Shown here: positions 33,546-56,600 of the stretch, piece after piece | Layout of the letters: every line of letters starts with the position of its first letter | How positions within the stretch are numbered: the first letter of the stretch is position 1 | Source of the DNA: Tubiluchus corallicola | Lineage: Eukaryota > Priapulida > Priapulimorpha > Priapulimorphida > Tubiluchidae | Length of the DNA: 64,000 bases | Direction: 5' to 3' | NCBI GenBank assembly: GCA_030141605.1 | Contig: JAQGDQ010000479.1 | Coordinates: 20,493-84,492 of the forward strand | The notes under the pieces: model-generated | Seen by the model: the letters and a program-made list of their open reading frames with translations, nothing else | Told to the model about the DNA's origin: nothing | Database searches by the model: none | Program-made: the position numbers and the translations under genes

Positions 33546-33775
33546 ATTTTATTACGATAGCACAACAGTATTAAGTGTTAAAGATAGTCATACTGCTGGC
33601 TTTGCTAATGAGGAAAAAGCGAAGACGATGGTCATGTCACTGTATAACCCTGATCAAGGCGTCAACTCGATTTTGTTTATTTTTTATATTTCTGCCTCGA
33701 TTTTCTAAATTCTCATTTGTTATCAAATTTTTGCATTAAACCATTTTTCTTGCTGTTTTTTCCAGATTTGCAAAC

Positions 33776-43483
<9,708 letters not shown>

Positions 43484-43512
43484 CACTGTGAATGTAACCA
43501 ATGGAGCTTTCA

Positions 43513-44019
43513 ATTTTTAATTATGGACCCGTAGGATCGGTTCCGAAATCCACTTTTAACTGTTGACCTGTAGGATCAGTTCCGAAATCCACTTTTAATT
43601 GTTGACCTGTAGGATCAGTTTCGAAATCCGCTTTTAGTTGTGGACCTGTAGGATCAGTTCCGAAATCCACTTTTAACTGTTGACCTGTAGGATCAGTTCT
43701 GAAATCCACTTTTAGTTGTGGACCTGTAGGATCAGTTTCGAAATCCGCTTTTAATTGTGGACCTGTAGGATCAGTTTCGAAATCCACTTTTAATTGTGGA
43801 CCTGTAGGATCAGTTCCGAAATCCACTTTTAATTGTGGACCTGTAGAATCAGTTTCGAAATCCACTTTTAACTGTGGACCTGTAGGATCGGTTCCGAAAT
43901 CCACTTTTAACTATAGACCTGTAGGATCAGTTCCGAAATCCACTTTTAATTGTGGACCTGTAGGATCAGTTTCGAAATCCACTTTTAATTGTGGACCTGT
44001 AGGATCAGTTTCGAAATCC
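43513..44019. repeat. 39-bp minisatellite, 13 copies
   Basis: Unit TTTTAAyTGTkGACCTGTAG plus GATCAGTTyCGAAATCCrC, starting about 30 bp after the stop codon of the fibrinogen-domain gene, so probably transcribed in its 3' UTR. The minus strand reads DFxTDPTGPQLKV repeatedly for 127 residues, a consequence of the 39-bp period. Confidence 0.93.
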
Positions 44020-44166
44020 TACCAATGAGAGTTCTTCGAGCAATAAGCTATTGGTTTTCAAATGATCCTCAAAGATAAATTTATTCACGTTTTCATGCAT
44101 TTCAACGACATTCAACTGCATTCGTATCAACAGTCTTTATTAGTGTCCACATGACCATGACTATAT

Positions 44167-44671
44167 CAGGGATGAGAATTTTCCGCGGATACGCGGAATT
44201 CCGAGCTTTTGGAAGACCAGTAGTGCCATTTTTGTAAATTGGGTAAATTCGTTGAGAAAATTTCACAAGCTGACCACTAGTTGGCAGGCCGTCACTTTGT
44301 TTACATCACGTACATCAGTGTAACCACGTGTATATCTCTATGTATAAGAATATAGAATCAATTGTGCGGAGTTATCTCAATTGTGCAGAGTTACTTGAGT
44401 CAATTACAGACAGTTTTTATATACTTTTGCATAGGAGCGGCCAGTACTTAGGCGTTTTTGAGACAATTAGGTATCATGTATCCTTGATAGTTGGGTATTT
44501 TAAATTATGCATGAAACAAGGTAATTGTTATTTCAAGTCCACTTAGAGGCTCTTTATGGTCATAAAATTGCAATTTGTTGCTGGCTCCCCTTGAACTCCA
44601 TTGGGGGCCTAGGTGGCCCAAAACCCTCGATCTGTTTCAGAGTTTTTTACAATTTGTCATTCTCATCCCTG
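44167..44671. mobile_element. TIR element with 6-bp target duplication
   Basis: 505 bp with perfect 13-bp inverted termini CAGGGATGAGAAT / ATTCTCATCCCTG and perfect flanking CTATAT on both sides (44161-44166, 44672-44677). The terminal wording is hAT-like, but hAT usually makes 8-bp duplications; a 6-bp duplication points to another or unusual lineage. No transposase frame. Confidence 0.82.
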
Positions 44672-45295
44672 CTATATTCACTCTAAATAAATTGCACATT
44701 TATAGAATACAAACGTTATTAAAACTATAGAAGTATATATGTGTATGTAAGGTATGCTAAAATAAAAACCAGACGTTTGTTGCACCTGCTTTTTTGAGGT
44801 ATTCCCAATTTTTTTCTCAAAATTTTCTTGCACAAGCTTATATTTGCTGTACAAGGTGACTTTCAATATCGAATTATTTGATAAGAGGTAATGGAAGGTC
44901 GTGATTGAATGGGGTAGATAATTGCGAAAGCGAATTGCCTCTGTCTTTGCACAGTATTCTTGCCCTCATCTGTCAGAAAATTTGGGAGTTGTCCTCATTT
45001 CCGCTTTTTGCGTTTTGATCCCGGGCTTCTCTACTTTCTCCGCCTTCTAATTCTGAAAACTATTTCATCATCTAACTCATCGTTTGGTGAATGTTTGCAT
45101 CCAAATTGCATTGCTTTCTGTAAAAACCACGTCTGTCAAACTAAAATTGATCCGGTAGTAACTCAGGTTCACTTTGCAAAAGTTCTTAATCTGCATTTTG
45201 CACTAGTTAAATTTCCTTGTGTAAAAACAGCTGATGTTGCTGCCAAAACTTGGTTAAGAAAGACAGTTCAGATGCCACATCATTTTTAACATTTT
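44672..45295. other. intergenic sequence
   Basis: Nothing recognised. The 109-residue frame at 44960-45289 has no family motif that I know. Confidence 0.35.
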
Positions 45296-45740
45296 GTAGT
45301 GGAGACTTGCTTTATGTAGTACAGTAGTAGAGACTCAGTTAATGTAGTACAGTAGTAGAAACTTACTTGCTTTATGTAGTACAATATTAAAGACTTGTTT
45401 TGTATAGTACAGTAGTAGGGACTTACTTTATATAGTACAGTAATACAGACTTACTTGCTTTATGTAGTACAGTAGTAAAGACTTGGTTTATATAGTACAG
45501 TAGTTGGGGCTTCTTTTATGTAGTACAGTAGTAGAGACTTATTGCTTTATGTAGTACAGTAGTAGGGACTTGTTTTGTATAGTACAGTAGCAGAGACGTA
45601 TTGCTTTATGTAGTACAATAGTAAAGACTTATTTTATATAGTACAGTAGTAGCGACTTGTTTTATGTAGTACAGTAGTAGAGACTTGCTGTATTTGGTAC
45701 AGCAGTACTGACTTGCCTTATCTAGCACAATTGTAGGAAC
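45296..45740. repeat. degenerate tandem array (GTAGTACAGTAGTAG...)
   Basis: About 14 diverged units of 25-40 bp built on TTATGTAGTACAGTAGTAGAGACTT words, with variable length. Confidence 0.88.
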
Positions 45741-45856
45741 TTGCTTTTTGCAAGGGATGAATGAGGTAACCTTAGCATTTTGTCTGTGATTTTTTTTAAT
45801 GTACTTATGGTTTATCACATATCTATGATCTGCACATACTTGATTTGATTTTCTGC

Positions 45857-46197
45857 TGTGGAGTATTGTGTTCATCATTGTCTTGTACCATTGTCACAAT
45901 GCTCAACTATTGTTGTGGAGTATTGTGTTGATCATTGTCTTGTACCATTGTTACAGTACTCAACTATTGCTGTGGAGTATTGTGTTGATCATAGTCTTGT
46001 ACTATTGTCACAATACGCAACTATCCCTGTGGAGTATTATGTTGACCATTGTCTTGTACCATTGTTACAATACTCAACTATTGCTGTGGAGTATTGTGTT
46101 GATCATTGTCTTGCACCATTGTTACAATACTCAACTATTGCTGTGGAGTATTGTGTTGATCATTGTCTTCTACCATTGTTACAATACTCAACTATTG
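45857..46197. repeat. 57-bp minisatellite, 6 copies
   Basis: Unit CTGTGGAGTATTGTGTTGAT plus CATTGTCTTGTACCATTGTTACAATACTCAACTATTG-like sequence. Open frames follow from the period being divisible by three. Confidence 0.93.
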
Positions 46198-46789
46198 AAG
46201 ACAGAAAGAAACACATTTTCTTTTATGAAATAAGGAAAGAACCATGTTGAATTAAACAAGCATCTTGACATAAGATATTTAATTCACTATCACATTTACT
46301 TTGATACTGTGTTTATATCACCCATTGCTTATCACAGGTAATAGTTATACTGCGGTAGTTTAAGTTACAGTCTCGACTAGAGAGGAAAACATACGAAAAA
46401 TTCTTCCCTTAATAATCAACCCATTTCAGTCATTATGTGGTTTACTTCAAGACCTAGTTAAGTGGCAATAATACTATCATCTGTTGTTTTCTGATGATGT
46501 CCATCGTACTAAATAACTTAACATTTCTTTGTTATAGCAAAGTATAAAACAAGTGGGTCTAACACAATAAATTCGAATCAAAACACAAAATTACAAATGT
46601 ACAAAGATTACAAAAAGCCATATCATATGATTATGTGATCCAGATAAACACACTGTAAAACAACCATCTCTCATAATTATACGATCAAGATAGATTAGAC
46701 ACACTGTGAAACACGCTGTCACACATCAAACCAAATTGTGCACGTGACACATGGTCACAAAAGACAGAAATTAAGGTGAAACATCGTCA

Positions 46790-47715
46790 CAATGGACAAG
46801 AATATCTCACATGAAACATTGTCACAATGGACAAGAATATCTCACGTGAAACATTGTCACAATGGACAAGAATATCTCACATGAAACATTGTCATAATGG
46901 ACAAGAATATCTCACGTGAAACATTGTCACAATGGACAAGAATATCTCACATGAAACATTGTCACAACGGACAAGAATATCTCACATGAAACATTGTCAC
47001 AATGGACAAGAATATCTCACATGAAACATTGTCACATTGGACAGGAATATGTCACATGAAACATTGTCACATTTGACAGGAATATCTCACATGAAGCATT
47101 GTCATAATTGACAAGAATATCTCACGTGAAACATTGTCATATTGGACAAGAATATCTCACATGAAACATTGTCACATTGGACAGGAATATGTCACATGAA
47201 ACATGGTCACATTAGGCAGGAATATCTCACATGAAACATTGTCACAATGGACAAGAATATCTCACATGAAACATTGTCACATTGGACAGGAATATGTCAC
47301 ATGAAACATTGTCACATTTGACAGGAATATCTCACATGAAGCATTGTCATAATTGACAAGAATATCTCACGTGAAACATTGTCATATTGGACAAGAATAT
47401 CTCACATGAAACATTGTCACATTGGACAGGAATATGTCACATGAAACATGGTCACATTAGGCAGGAATATCTCACATGAAACAGTGTCACAATGGACAAG
47501 AATATCTCACATGAAACATTGTCACATTGGACAGGAATATGTCACATGAAACATTGTCACATTAGGCAGGAATATCTCACATGAAACATTGTCATATTGG
47601 TCAGGAATTCCACATGGAACATTGTCATATTGGTCAGGAATATCTCACGTGAAACATTGTCATATTGGAGAAGGAATTCCACATGAAACATTGTCATATT
47701 GGTCAGGAATATCTC
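46790..47715. repeat. 35-bp minisatellite with 245-bp higher-order repeat
   Basis: About 26 copies of a 35-bp unit (AATATCTCACATGAAACATT then GTCACAATGGACAAG). Variant units recur in the same order 245 bp apart (7 x 35) between about 47011 and 47500, which shows higher-order organisation. No spacers, so not a CRISPR array. Confidence 0.95.
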
Positions 47716-47795
47716 TGATTTATTGAAAGCGTGTAACTGTTGCTAAGTTACAAATTGAGTTACTCGATGTCTGCGATTTTAGTCTCATCTCCAGT

Positions 47796-48392
47796 AGCAG
47801 CTTGTAGCTAAAATTAGTGGAGATGCTGCAAAATTAAAAATTTTTGCCCATTCTTTTAATGCTGTGTAAAACGAAACAAACATATGTAATTGTAATGTTG
47901 TAATTGTAATGCTAAATAAACAAACAAAGGAATTTAAACATAACCTTGATAAACTCCTAAACAAAATATTGTTTTCTTACGAATAGCCTAAATTGTCACA
48001 GTTCAAGAATACGCCGGTACACGGCTTTTAAGCACGTGACAACTGACAACACGTACTGCAGTGAGCGACAGTACTCTTTCTACCTAAAGTACAGCGTCTT
48101 ATCTCAGACATGTGCGCATGGACGCATGCGCACAACAGCCAAACACCACGTTGCTTGGGCTGCGAAGCAAATTGTACTACCCTCGCATGCTCCGGTTCCA
48201 CACAAGTATAAAAATAAGCACTAAATAAAAAGACTTATTATTTTGAATATTATCGATAACAATGAGTAAAAACATGGAGTGCTGCAGTATCACAGTAGTT
48301 ATCCAAGGGCCGCCATGGATCATCACTGCACTTGTTCCTCTTGAAAGTGGTTCAGGACTAAACATCACTTGGATAAACTGCTCATAATTTTG
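47796..48392 (+). repeat. dispersed repeat family F, copy 1
   Basis: About 590 bp recurring inverted at 56655-57245. One end reads CCCAAAATTATGAGCAGTTT (minus strand); the other contains GTAGCTAAAATTAGTGG. It ends about 50 bp from the OATP stop codon, so it probably lies in that gene's 3' UTR. Possibly a DNA transposon derivative. Confidence 0.78.
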
Positions 48393-48442
48393 GGCTTCAA
48401 CGAATCCCTCTTCTTATTATTAGACCGACTTGTCAATCATTG

Positions 48443-48732
48443 TCATTGTTCTTGGATTACTGTCTCTGTTGTCCAACTTTTGCTCATTCCAGGTTTTCCG
48501 TTTTCTTCATTTTCCACATCTCCGTAGAACCTCCCTTTCACTGTAAAGAGAGCCAACCCGTAGAAAATGGCTGCCAATAGTTTTATTCCAGCCATAGTGC
48601 CATGGATGAGGTAGCGAAGCCTGTCGTTGTCATAGAGGAGACAGTTTCCTCTTTGGTCACATTCATCCACGTTCCACAGGAGGCACGCTGAATCAATCAC
48701 AGTCCCCGTGATGACAGGACCAGGCAAATAAG
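48443..48732 (-). CDS. OATP exon 8
   Basis: Acceptor TTATTTTAG|CTTATTT. Encodes YLPGPVITGTVIDSACLLW, helix 12 (LIHGTMAGIKLLAAIFYGLA) and the cytosolic C-terminus to the stop. Confidence 0.92.
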
Positions 48733-51700
48733 CTAAAATAAATATGATATAGCATATAAATAATATTGTTTATAAATAACATATTGTGTACATGCATACA
48801 AATAAGCTCACAGACATTTATATAAAGATATCTTCAAAGGGTTGTAATGGTTGTCCTTTATTAAAATTCTTTCTCTTCTTTTCTGAGAACGTAGTACATG
48901 AGGTGATCGTCCCAACATCTTTTCAAGACGCTCTTACTATAACGACAAAACAAGAGAGCATTCAATAGCGATAGGTCTACAGACAGTCACGTTAAGTCAC
49001 TATATGTTCCCTCGCTACTTCGCGGTTCGTTTTTCGCGGACTCGCTGTTTCGCGGGTTTTTGCGGTACTCCGTCTTTTGCACATGCGTAGTACGTACTGT
49101 ACATAATGTATAGATTTGGCGAATTTTGCATAAAAAAATCACAAAATGTATAAAAATATATTAAAAATATTAATTCCAACATTAAAAGAACATTATAAAT
49201 CATAAAAAATTACCATTTACAGTAAATAGTGTATTTATTCGGCGGATGAATACACACCTAAAACGAAATGTAGTACTTGCGCTCGCTTAAGATGCTACTT
49301 GCCGACGTGACACTGTAGACAACACACGTTTGGTTGATTGATGGAAAGTATATAGTATAGCGTCCCTACTTCGCAGAAATTCACTTATGGAACACGCGAG
49401 ATAAGTGAGGGAACACTGTACAGGCAAAAACTTATTTTGCTTGCTATTTGGCAGAATTTTGACATTATGACTGAGCAAGTGGCATAGTGGTTAACATTGC
49501 GAGTACGCTGCATGGCTACTAACCTACCCAAATTTTTCACGTTAGTCGTAAGTCATTTATTTCACCTTACACATTTACAATAATTACATATACAATATCT
49601 AGTGAAAGGGCCTACAATGGATATAATACAAATAAGAAATACTGCACAGGAAAAGCCTCAAACACTGTTCACTTATACACGAAGGTAAATGTGTTGCGGG
49701 CAATCAAAAAGCAGGGCTTGTTAGATTGTCCCACACAGTGATAGAAAAAAAAGTAATGGAGATAATCTGAAATTTTAAAGTGAATAGTGATAAAAAACAT
49801 TAGTGCTTAAAATGGAATGATGTAATGAATGAAGCTCATATTTGGGATGATATAAAAGATAGAAAGACTAATATTTGTTAATAGTATGTAAAATTAAGAT
49901 AACTTGATTAAGCTAACATTTTGCACATTGACATTGATTTTAGTTCCTTTCAACTAAAAAGCAGTAGGTTTCCCGGCCAAGACAAGACCTGTCACTGGGC
50001 CATGTTTGGTGGTCATAATTTTGTTCTTTTTGATTTTATTGTAGACGTATCCCATGCCCACAAAACGTGATCAGACGTGTCATCTGTTGTTTCGTCACGT
50101 GTCGTCTTGTAAATGTTTGGTGTGGTAACAAGTTTGGTTGCACGATAAACAAGTTACTGTCTGCGCGCAGATACACGTGCAGATAGTACTAGCTAACTGA
50201 GTGCTTACGACATGTATATAAATATATATGTTTATTGACTGATTAAGAGATAATCGAACATGATATTTTGGTTCAGTCCATAGTTCACTACAAAAAAAGA
50301 CTTTTGATCACATAACATGATCATTACTGTCCAAAAACAACTCAAGGGTTATTTACAAATTCACGATAAACACTTTTGATCACATAACATGATCATTACT
50401 GTCCAAAAATAGCTCAAGGGTTATTTACAAATTCACGATAAACACTTTTGATCACATAACATGATCATTACTGTCCAAAAATAGCTCAAGGGTTATTTAC
50501 AAATTCACGATAAACACTTTTGATCACATAACATGATCATTACTGTCCAAAAATAGCTCAAGGGTTATTTACAAATTCACGATAAACACTTTTGATCGCA
50601 TAACATGATCATTACTGTCCAAAAATCACTAAAGAGTTATTTACAAATTCACATTATGACATTGGGTTTCCATTGAAAAATTCATGCAGATCATTGAAGT
50701 TCAGTTCAGTGTTATCTTCACGAAGGTGATTAGTAAGTGGACAGAAACAGATAACATGCTCTTCTGTTTGAATGTTTAAGCCAGGACAGGAGCATAGGCT
50801 GTCTTCTCTTTTTATCCTTGCCCATCTTCCAGTCTCAATAGTTAGATTATGTGAGGAGAGGCGTAACCGAGATGTGGAGCTGTTTAATCCTATGGAGCTC
50901 ATTTACTAACAATATCCATTGCCCTGACAGAAAGTTCAAAAATTACATAAATTAGTTTAGCATCATGAATGAATTTAGCAATTTCCAATTGGTAAATACT
51001 TACTTATTATGCTGAGCACGAACGAGTTAACAGCCAAAGCAAGTGATTTCTGTTCCTCCTCCACGCATCTGTAATTAAAAATTCTTGTAATTAAAAACTC
51101 TCAAGAAAAACATGGCTTGATGTTGTGGAAATCGCTGGCATCTATTAGAATTAAATAGAACATTGTAGAATGTTCCATTAGAATAATCGTCTTACCTTGT
51201 AGAATGTTCTAGAAAGAAACTTCTGGAATGTTCCCTGGCACCCTATATAAGGTGAAGCAGGCCGCTGACAGACACACACAGATTTCACACGGACGCCACT
51301 TACACATTCTCTTGTACACTTGTATTTTCAGATACACTTAAACGTTTTCCAGATTTTCACGTTTACTGTAATCATTTTGCGTTCCTTCATACTTTTGTGT
51401 TGTAGAATTCTCACTTAATAAACTAGTTTAACTTGATGAAGTGTTTTCTGGTTTTCTCTACGAGCTTTCCGAGAGAAACAAAACACAACACTTCATATTT
51501 CACGGTTTCATAACTCAGATGGTTATATTGGCTTAAATTCTCTTTTTAAATAAGATCAAAACCAAGTTCACTATTTGAAGGAGTGCAGAATTCTGTAAAA
51601 ACTTGCCGTTCCTACTTCGTACTGTCACTTGAAACTCACAATGCTTTGCTGGGCGACAAAAGTCGATGGTGTGTCAGGTGTGTGAATACATTTAAGCGTG

Positions 51701-53178
51701 TGTGAATACATTGTTGTGTCAATACTTTTAGCCTCTTACCTTAGTCGTGCCATGAGGCCAGCGACTGCAATGGGTGATGCCACTATGAGACCAACGGTCA
51801 CGGTGACGATAAATGGATAGACTGAGCTGCAGGCGTTCGTACACTTGCCATTAGTTGCCGTTGCACTTTTGTGTGACACACATAGACAATCTTCGAATAC
51901 CTGCAACAGAAATAAACAACTATATTAAATAGGCATATATTAAAGAGTTAATTACCTATAAACAAATGTAAACTTTACTATAATTACAATTTATAATAGA
52001 CTCCATTAGGTTCACTTTGCCACAAATTACTTATGTTTAATAATATTTGACACACGACCTACAATTAGTCCTGATGACTATGGCACACAAGCCTACAGAC
52101 CTACAATTAGTCCTGATGACTATGACACACAAACTTACAGACCTACAATTAGTCCTGATGACTATGACACACGAACTTACAGACCTACAATTAGTCCTGA
52201 TGACTATGACACACGAACTTACAGACCTACAATTAGTCCTGATGACTATGACACACGAACTTACAGACCTACAATTAGTCCTGATGACTATGACACACGA
52301 ACTTACAAACCTACAATTAGTCCTGATGACTATGACACACGAACTTACAGACCTACAATTAGTCCTGATGACTATGACACACGAACTTACAAACCTACAA
52401 TTAGTCCTGATGACTATGACACACGAACTTACAGACCTACAATTAGTCCTGATGACTATGACACACGAACTTACAGACTTACAATTAGTCCTGATGACTA
52501 TGACACGCGAACTTACAGACTTACAATTAGTCCTGATGACTATGACACACGAACTTACAAACCTACAATAGAAAAAGCCAAAATTCACAGTCTCGAGAAG
52601 GAGGCAAATAAAATCAGTTACCTTTGAGTTGTTGACACTGAGCATGGAGCTACAAGCAGCCATGCAAGGGCTGGCATAGGTAAAACCATCAGCTCCACAT
52701 ATTAGATGATGTTGTGTGGCAGGACAGTCACAGACCGTGTTGCACTGCAGGTAAAAACTGAAACAAAAGAGTGAGAAGTAAAAATGTCGTGAAGCTCACG
52801 ATTTCTTTATCTTATTTTTATTAGTTCTTAATTATAATCATTAGTCATATTATTACATTCTCTTGTTAAACATTAAAAATCCCACACAAGAAAATTCAGC
52901 TATAAAATTAGTCTATTTCTTTATATACAGTCTAAACGTTCATCCTTGAACTAGTATGCATAACATTTACCTTCATTGAATTGCTGGCTTCCTTGCTTCA
53001 TGGAAAAAACTTACCTGGTCAGTTGGCTTTCAGAGATCATTGAGTAAGCATGTGACTTAAACTGAGAGAGCAATGTATAGTGTTATTAATGATTTATATA
53101 AATAAAGCTCACCTGTATTTTACTTGAATTCTACCTGTATTCTAGTGTCTTAGCAATTACCTTCAGAACTTCTTCATA

Positions 53179-53228
<50 letters not shown>

Positions 53229-53231
53229 AGG

Positions 53232-53291
<60 letters not shown>

Positions 53292-53376
53292 AAGAGAGCA
53301 AAAGAGAGAGAGAGGGAGACAGAAAGAGAGAGGGAGAGAGACAGAAAGAGAGAGAGAGGGAAAGAGAAAGACAGAA

Positions 53377-53427
<51 letters not shown>

Positions 53428-53567
53428 AGGAAGGGGAAAGAGAGAGAGCGAGAGAGAGAGAGAGAAAGAAAGAGGAGAGGAGGAATGGGGAGAGAGGGAG
53501 AGAGAGAAAGAGTGAGAGAAAAAGAGAAAAGGTAAGGGAAAGAGAGAGAGAAGAGAGAGGGGGTGTA

Positions 53568-53628
<61 letters not shown>

Positions 53629-56600
53629 CTACCTGTATTCTAGTGTCTTAGTACCTTCAGAACTTCTTCATAAAGAATGTAAAATGTAGCTCCAGTAAGA
53701 ACTACCATCTTACTAGTTGAAGTTAAAAATAATGTATCGATCCAGAACATTCTGATTGTCAGCTAGAATGGGGGGAATGTATTATAAACTTTTAATTAAT
53801 GCCAACTAATTAATTAATTATAATCTATTATTGCTTGAGCGGAGGAGTCAAGTTAGTTACTAGTGACAAAATGACACATCACGTTATGATCACGTGATCA
53901 ACTCCTGATATGGATCCGAGCTTCTGAGCGCTGAGACTTAGCAGGTTTACAACTTATTAATATTTTTTACTTATTTTTCTTTTCTTTTTTTAACAAACCC
54001 TGCAACTCGATTTAGATTGGGGCAGACTATGAGGGCCAGATGTTCATGGATAAAGTGTATGAATATCTATTTCTATTTGTATATTTTGTTCAATAAACGT
54101 GCAATTTCATAAGTAGAAACTTTGTGTTGTGTTTTGTTTCTCCCGGAAGGCTCGTAGAGAAAACCAGAAAACACGTCGTCAAATTAAACTAGTTTATTAA
54201 GCGAGAATTCTACAACACAAAAGTATGAAGGAACGCGAAATGTTTACAGTAAATGTGATAATCTGGAAACGTGAAAGCGAGAAAGCGTATCTGAGAATCT
54301 GAGAATACGAGGATACAAGAGAATATGAGAGAATAAACTTCAGCGGCCAGCTCCGCCTTATATATCAGTGCAAGGGAACAATCTAGAAATAGAAAGTTCT
54401 AGAAACTTCTACAAGGTAAGAAGATTGTTCTACTATACTATAGAACATTCTACAATATCCTATTTAATTCCAGCCGATCTCCACAACACTTTGTTAGTTT
54501 GGCGTGCCCTCTCGACTATTTACACATCACTACGCGTACGAGTCACGAGCCACACGCCGAAGCAGCAATAAGCAGCAGTACAAAAACACCCTTTTTGCTG
54601 TTACTGTGTTACGATGTTTTTAACATTGCAATGAAAAACAGTATTAACTTTCATTTTTGATTGCTCTGATGCTTATGTTCTGCTGTGAAGATGATTTACT
54701 ACCCCGAGACCTTCTGGAAGCGGATAATCCGCCAGTGCCATCTAGCGTGTGGTTTCGCTGGTTTCTCATCTAACAGAACTGACCAAATTTTGAAAAAATA
54801 TTTATCAACGCATGGAAGACTGCCAGTACGGGTGACTGTAATTAAACTGAGCTGGGCATCTTACCCATATATTATGGAAGTAAAGAGGACCTGTTAAACT
54901 ATGTTAAAAGCGTTAGATTATGATAGATATTTATGTTGATGAATGCTGGCATGAAGCTAGTTTAGGAGTGGTGTCACGTGAGTAAGTGATTCAAAACCAA
55001 AGCGTAGGCGTCGATGCCTCGAAGCTCGGCGCACGAGATATAAGCGTTGTGATGCGCCCAGCTCAGGGGATTGAGTCTGGGAGCTGAAGGAGAGCAGGCT
55101 AGATCAGGGACTGGACATTACTATTTATATTTATTGTATTTGATGTTCAATAAACGTGTAGTTTTATAATCAGACTCTTTATAGCTTTGCCATCCATAAA
55201 ACACCAATAATCAGCTTTACACAACCAATACAACGAATTATTTTGCTATGGACTTTTGCGGACTACATGGATTTGTGAACCTTTATGGATTTTTATATAT
55301 TATGGGCTATACTATGCCATCATCGGAAGATGATAATCATATATGATAATCATCATATAAAATCATTTATACATTGACTGTAATTACGTCAAACTATTAC
55401 ATTATTTCCAAAGAGGCATTTTTCAAAAATCTAACTTATACATCTCATACCCCCTTGACTGTTACTTATAAGATAAATATCGTTACAAACAAAAACAGTT
55501 CAGCCGACAAAATTATTATTTTAACTCACTTCTCATTATTTGGATCGGATCCAGCTAAGGGAGGCGTCGAACATCCAAACAACATGGATATGAGCATGGT
55601 GGCAATGGTGATGAGAGTGCCTACAAAACACACCAGTAGATGTCCTTTCAGTAGAACGTTGAATTTTTTCACCACAAACCCGCTGATGATCAAGCTCGCA
55701 GAGAGGATGAGGAGACCAGCACCTAAAGGATGAAGATGAGAGGATGAGAAGCCCAGCACCTAAAACCAATCACATTTGAAGGACAACAAAATGGCCAACC
55801 AAAGTCAACCTCAGAAAATTCACAATAAAAAATTACATCACCTAAGTATAATCTTATGCGAAGAAAGTACTCACGTTTTCCCATTCATTTCAGTTTTTTT
55901 ATTTCATTTTTCTTCTCTTTTACTCAATCTTTGTCTATTATTTATCTTAACTATCTATCTATCTTTTATATCATCTCATATATGATGATATAATACATAC
56001 ATTTGTACATATAGCAAACCTAAACTACGGTATATCTAAACTAGTTATGTGCTCAAAGTAAACCGTATACGAATTTACTAAGCAACATACAAGAGCGATA
56101 ATTCTCTTGTTTATCTTTCAACCCCACAGTGTTTTGAGAGTCAAGTTAGTATATTTGTAATGATGCTGTACATAACGTTGTTTAGACACCAGTATTAAAG
56201 GAAGTAGCGATATCACTATCTTTGTTTATTATTTATCTATCTATCTTAACTATCTGTCTATCTTTTATATCATCTCATATATGAGCTTCATTCATTACAT
56301 CATTCCATTCTGAAGCACTAATGTTTTCTTTATCATACGATTTACTTCAAATTTTGAGGTAATTTTCATTACTTTGTTTCTTTCACAGTGTGGGACAATC
56401 TAACAAGCCCTGCTTTTTCATTGCCCGCAACACATTTACATTTGTATATGTAGCAAAAATAAACTATGGTATATCTAAACTAGTTATGTGCTCAATGTAA
56501 ACTGTATACGAATTTACTAAGCAACATACAACATACACGATAATTGTCTTGTTCATCTTTCTTCATTTCTCAAAATATTTCAACCGCTGCAGTAAACGTT

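Noticed and set aside
43521-43904. 127-residue minus-strand repeat protein DFxTDPTGPQLKV
   Set aside because: Entirely within the 39-bp array and antisense to the gene; the open frame follows from the 39-bp period.
44960-45289. 109-residue open frame between the convergent genes
   Set aside because: No recognisable motif, no repeat partner and no splice or polyadenylation context; kept only as unexplained sequence.
46790-47715. CRISPR-like array of regularly spaced repeats
   Set aside because: Units are contiguous with no unique spacers, in a eukaryotic genome; it is a minisatellite.
52037-52663. 208-residue minus-strand repeat protein
   Set aside because: It is the 42-bp minisatellite read through, fused by chance to the OATP exon 5 frame; spliced exon 5 ends at 52622.
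52622-52757. Separate Kazal protease-inhibitor gene
   Set aside because: The exon is flanked by phase-matched OATP exons on the same strand, and OATPs carry this domain in a large extracellular loop.
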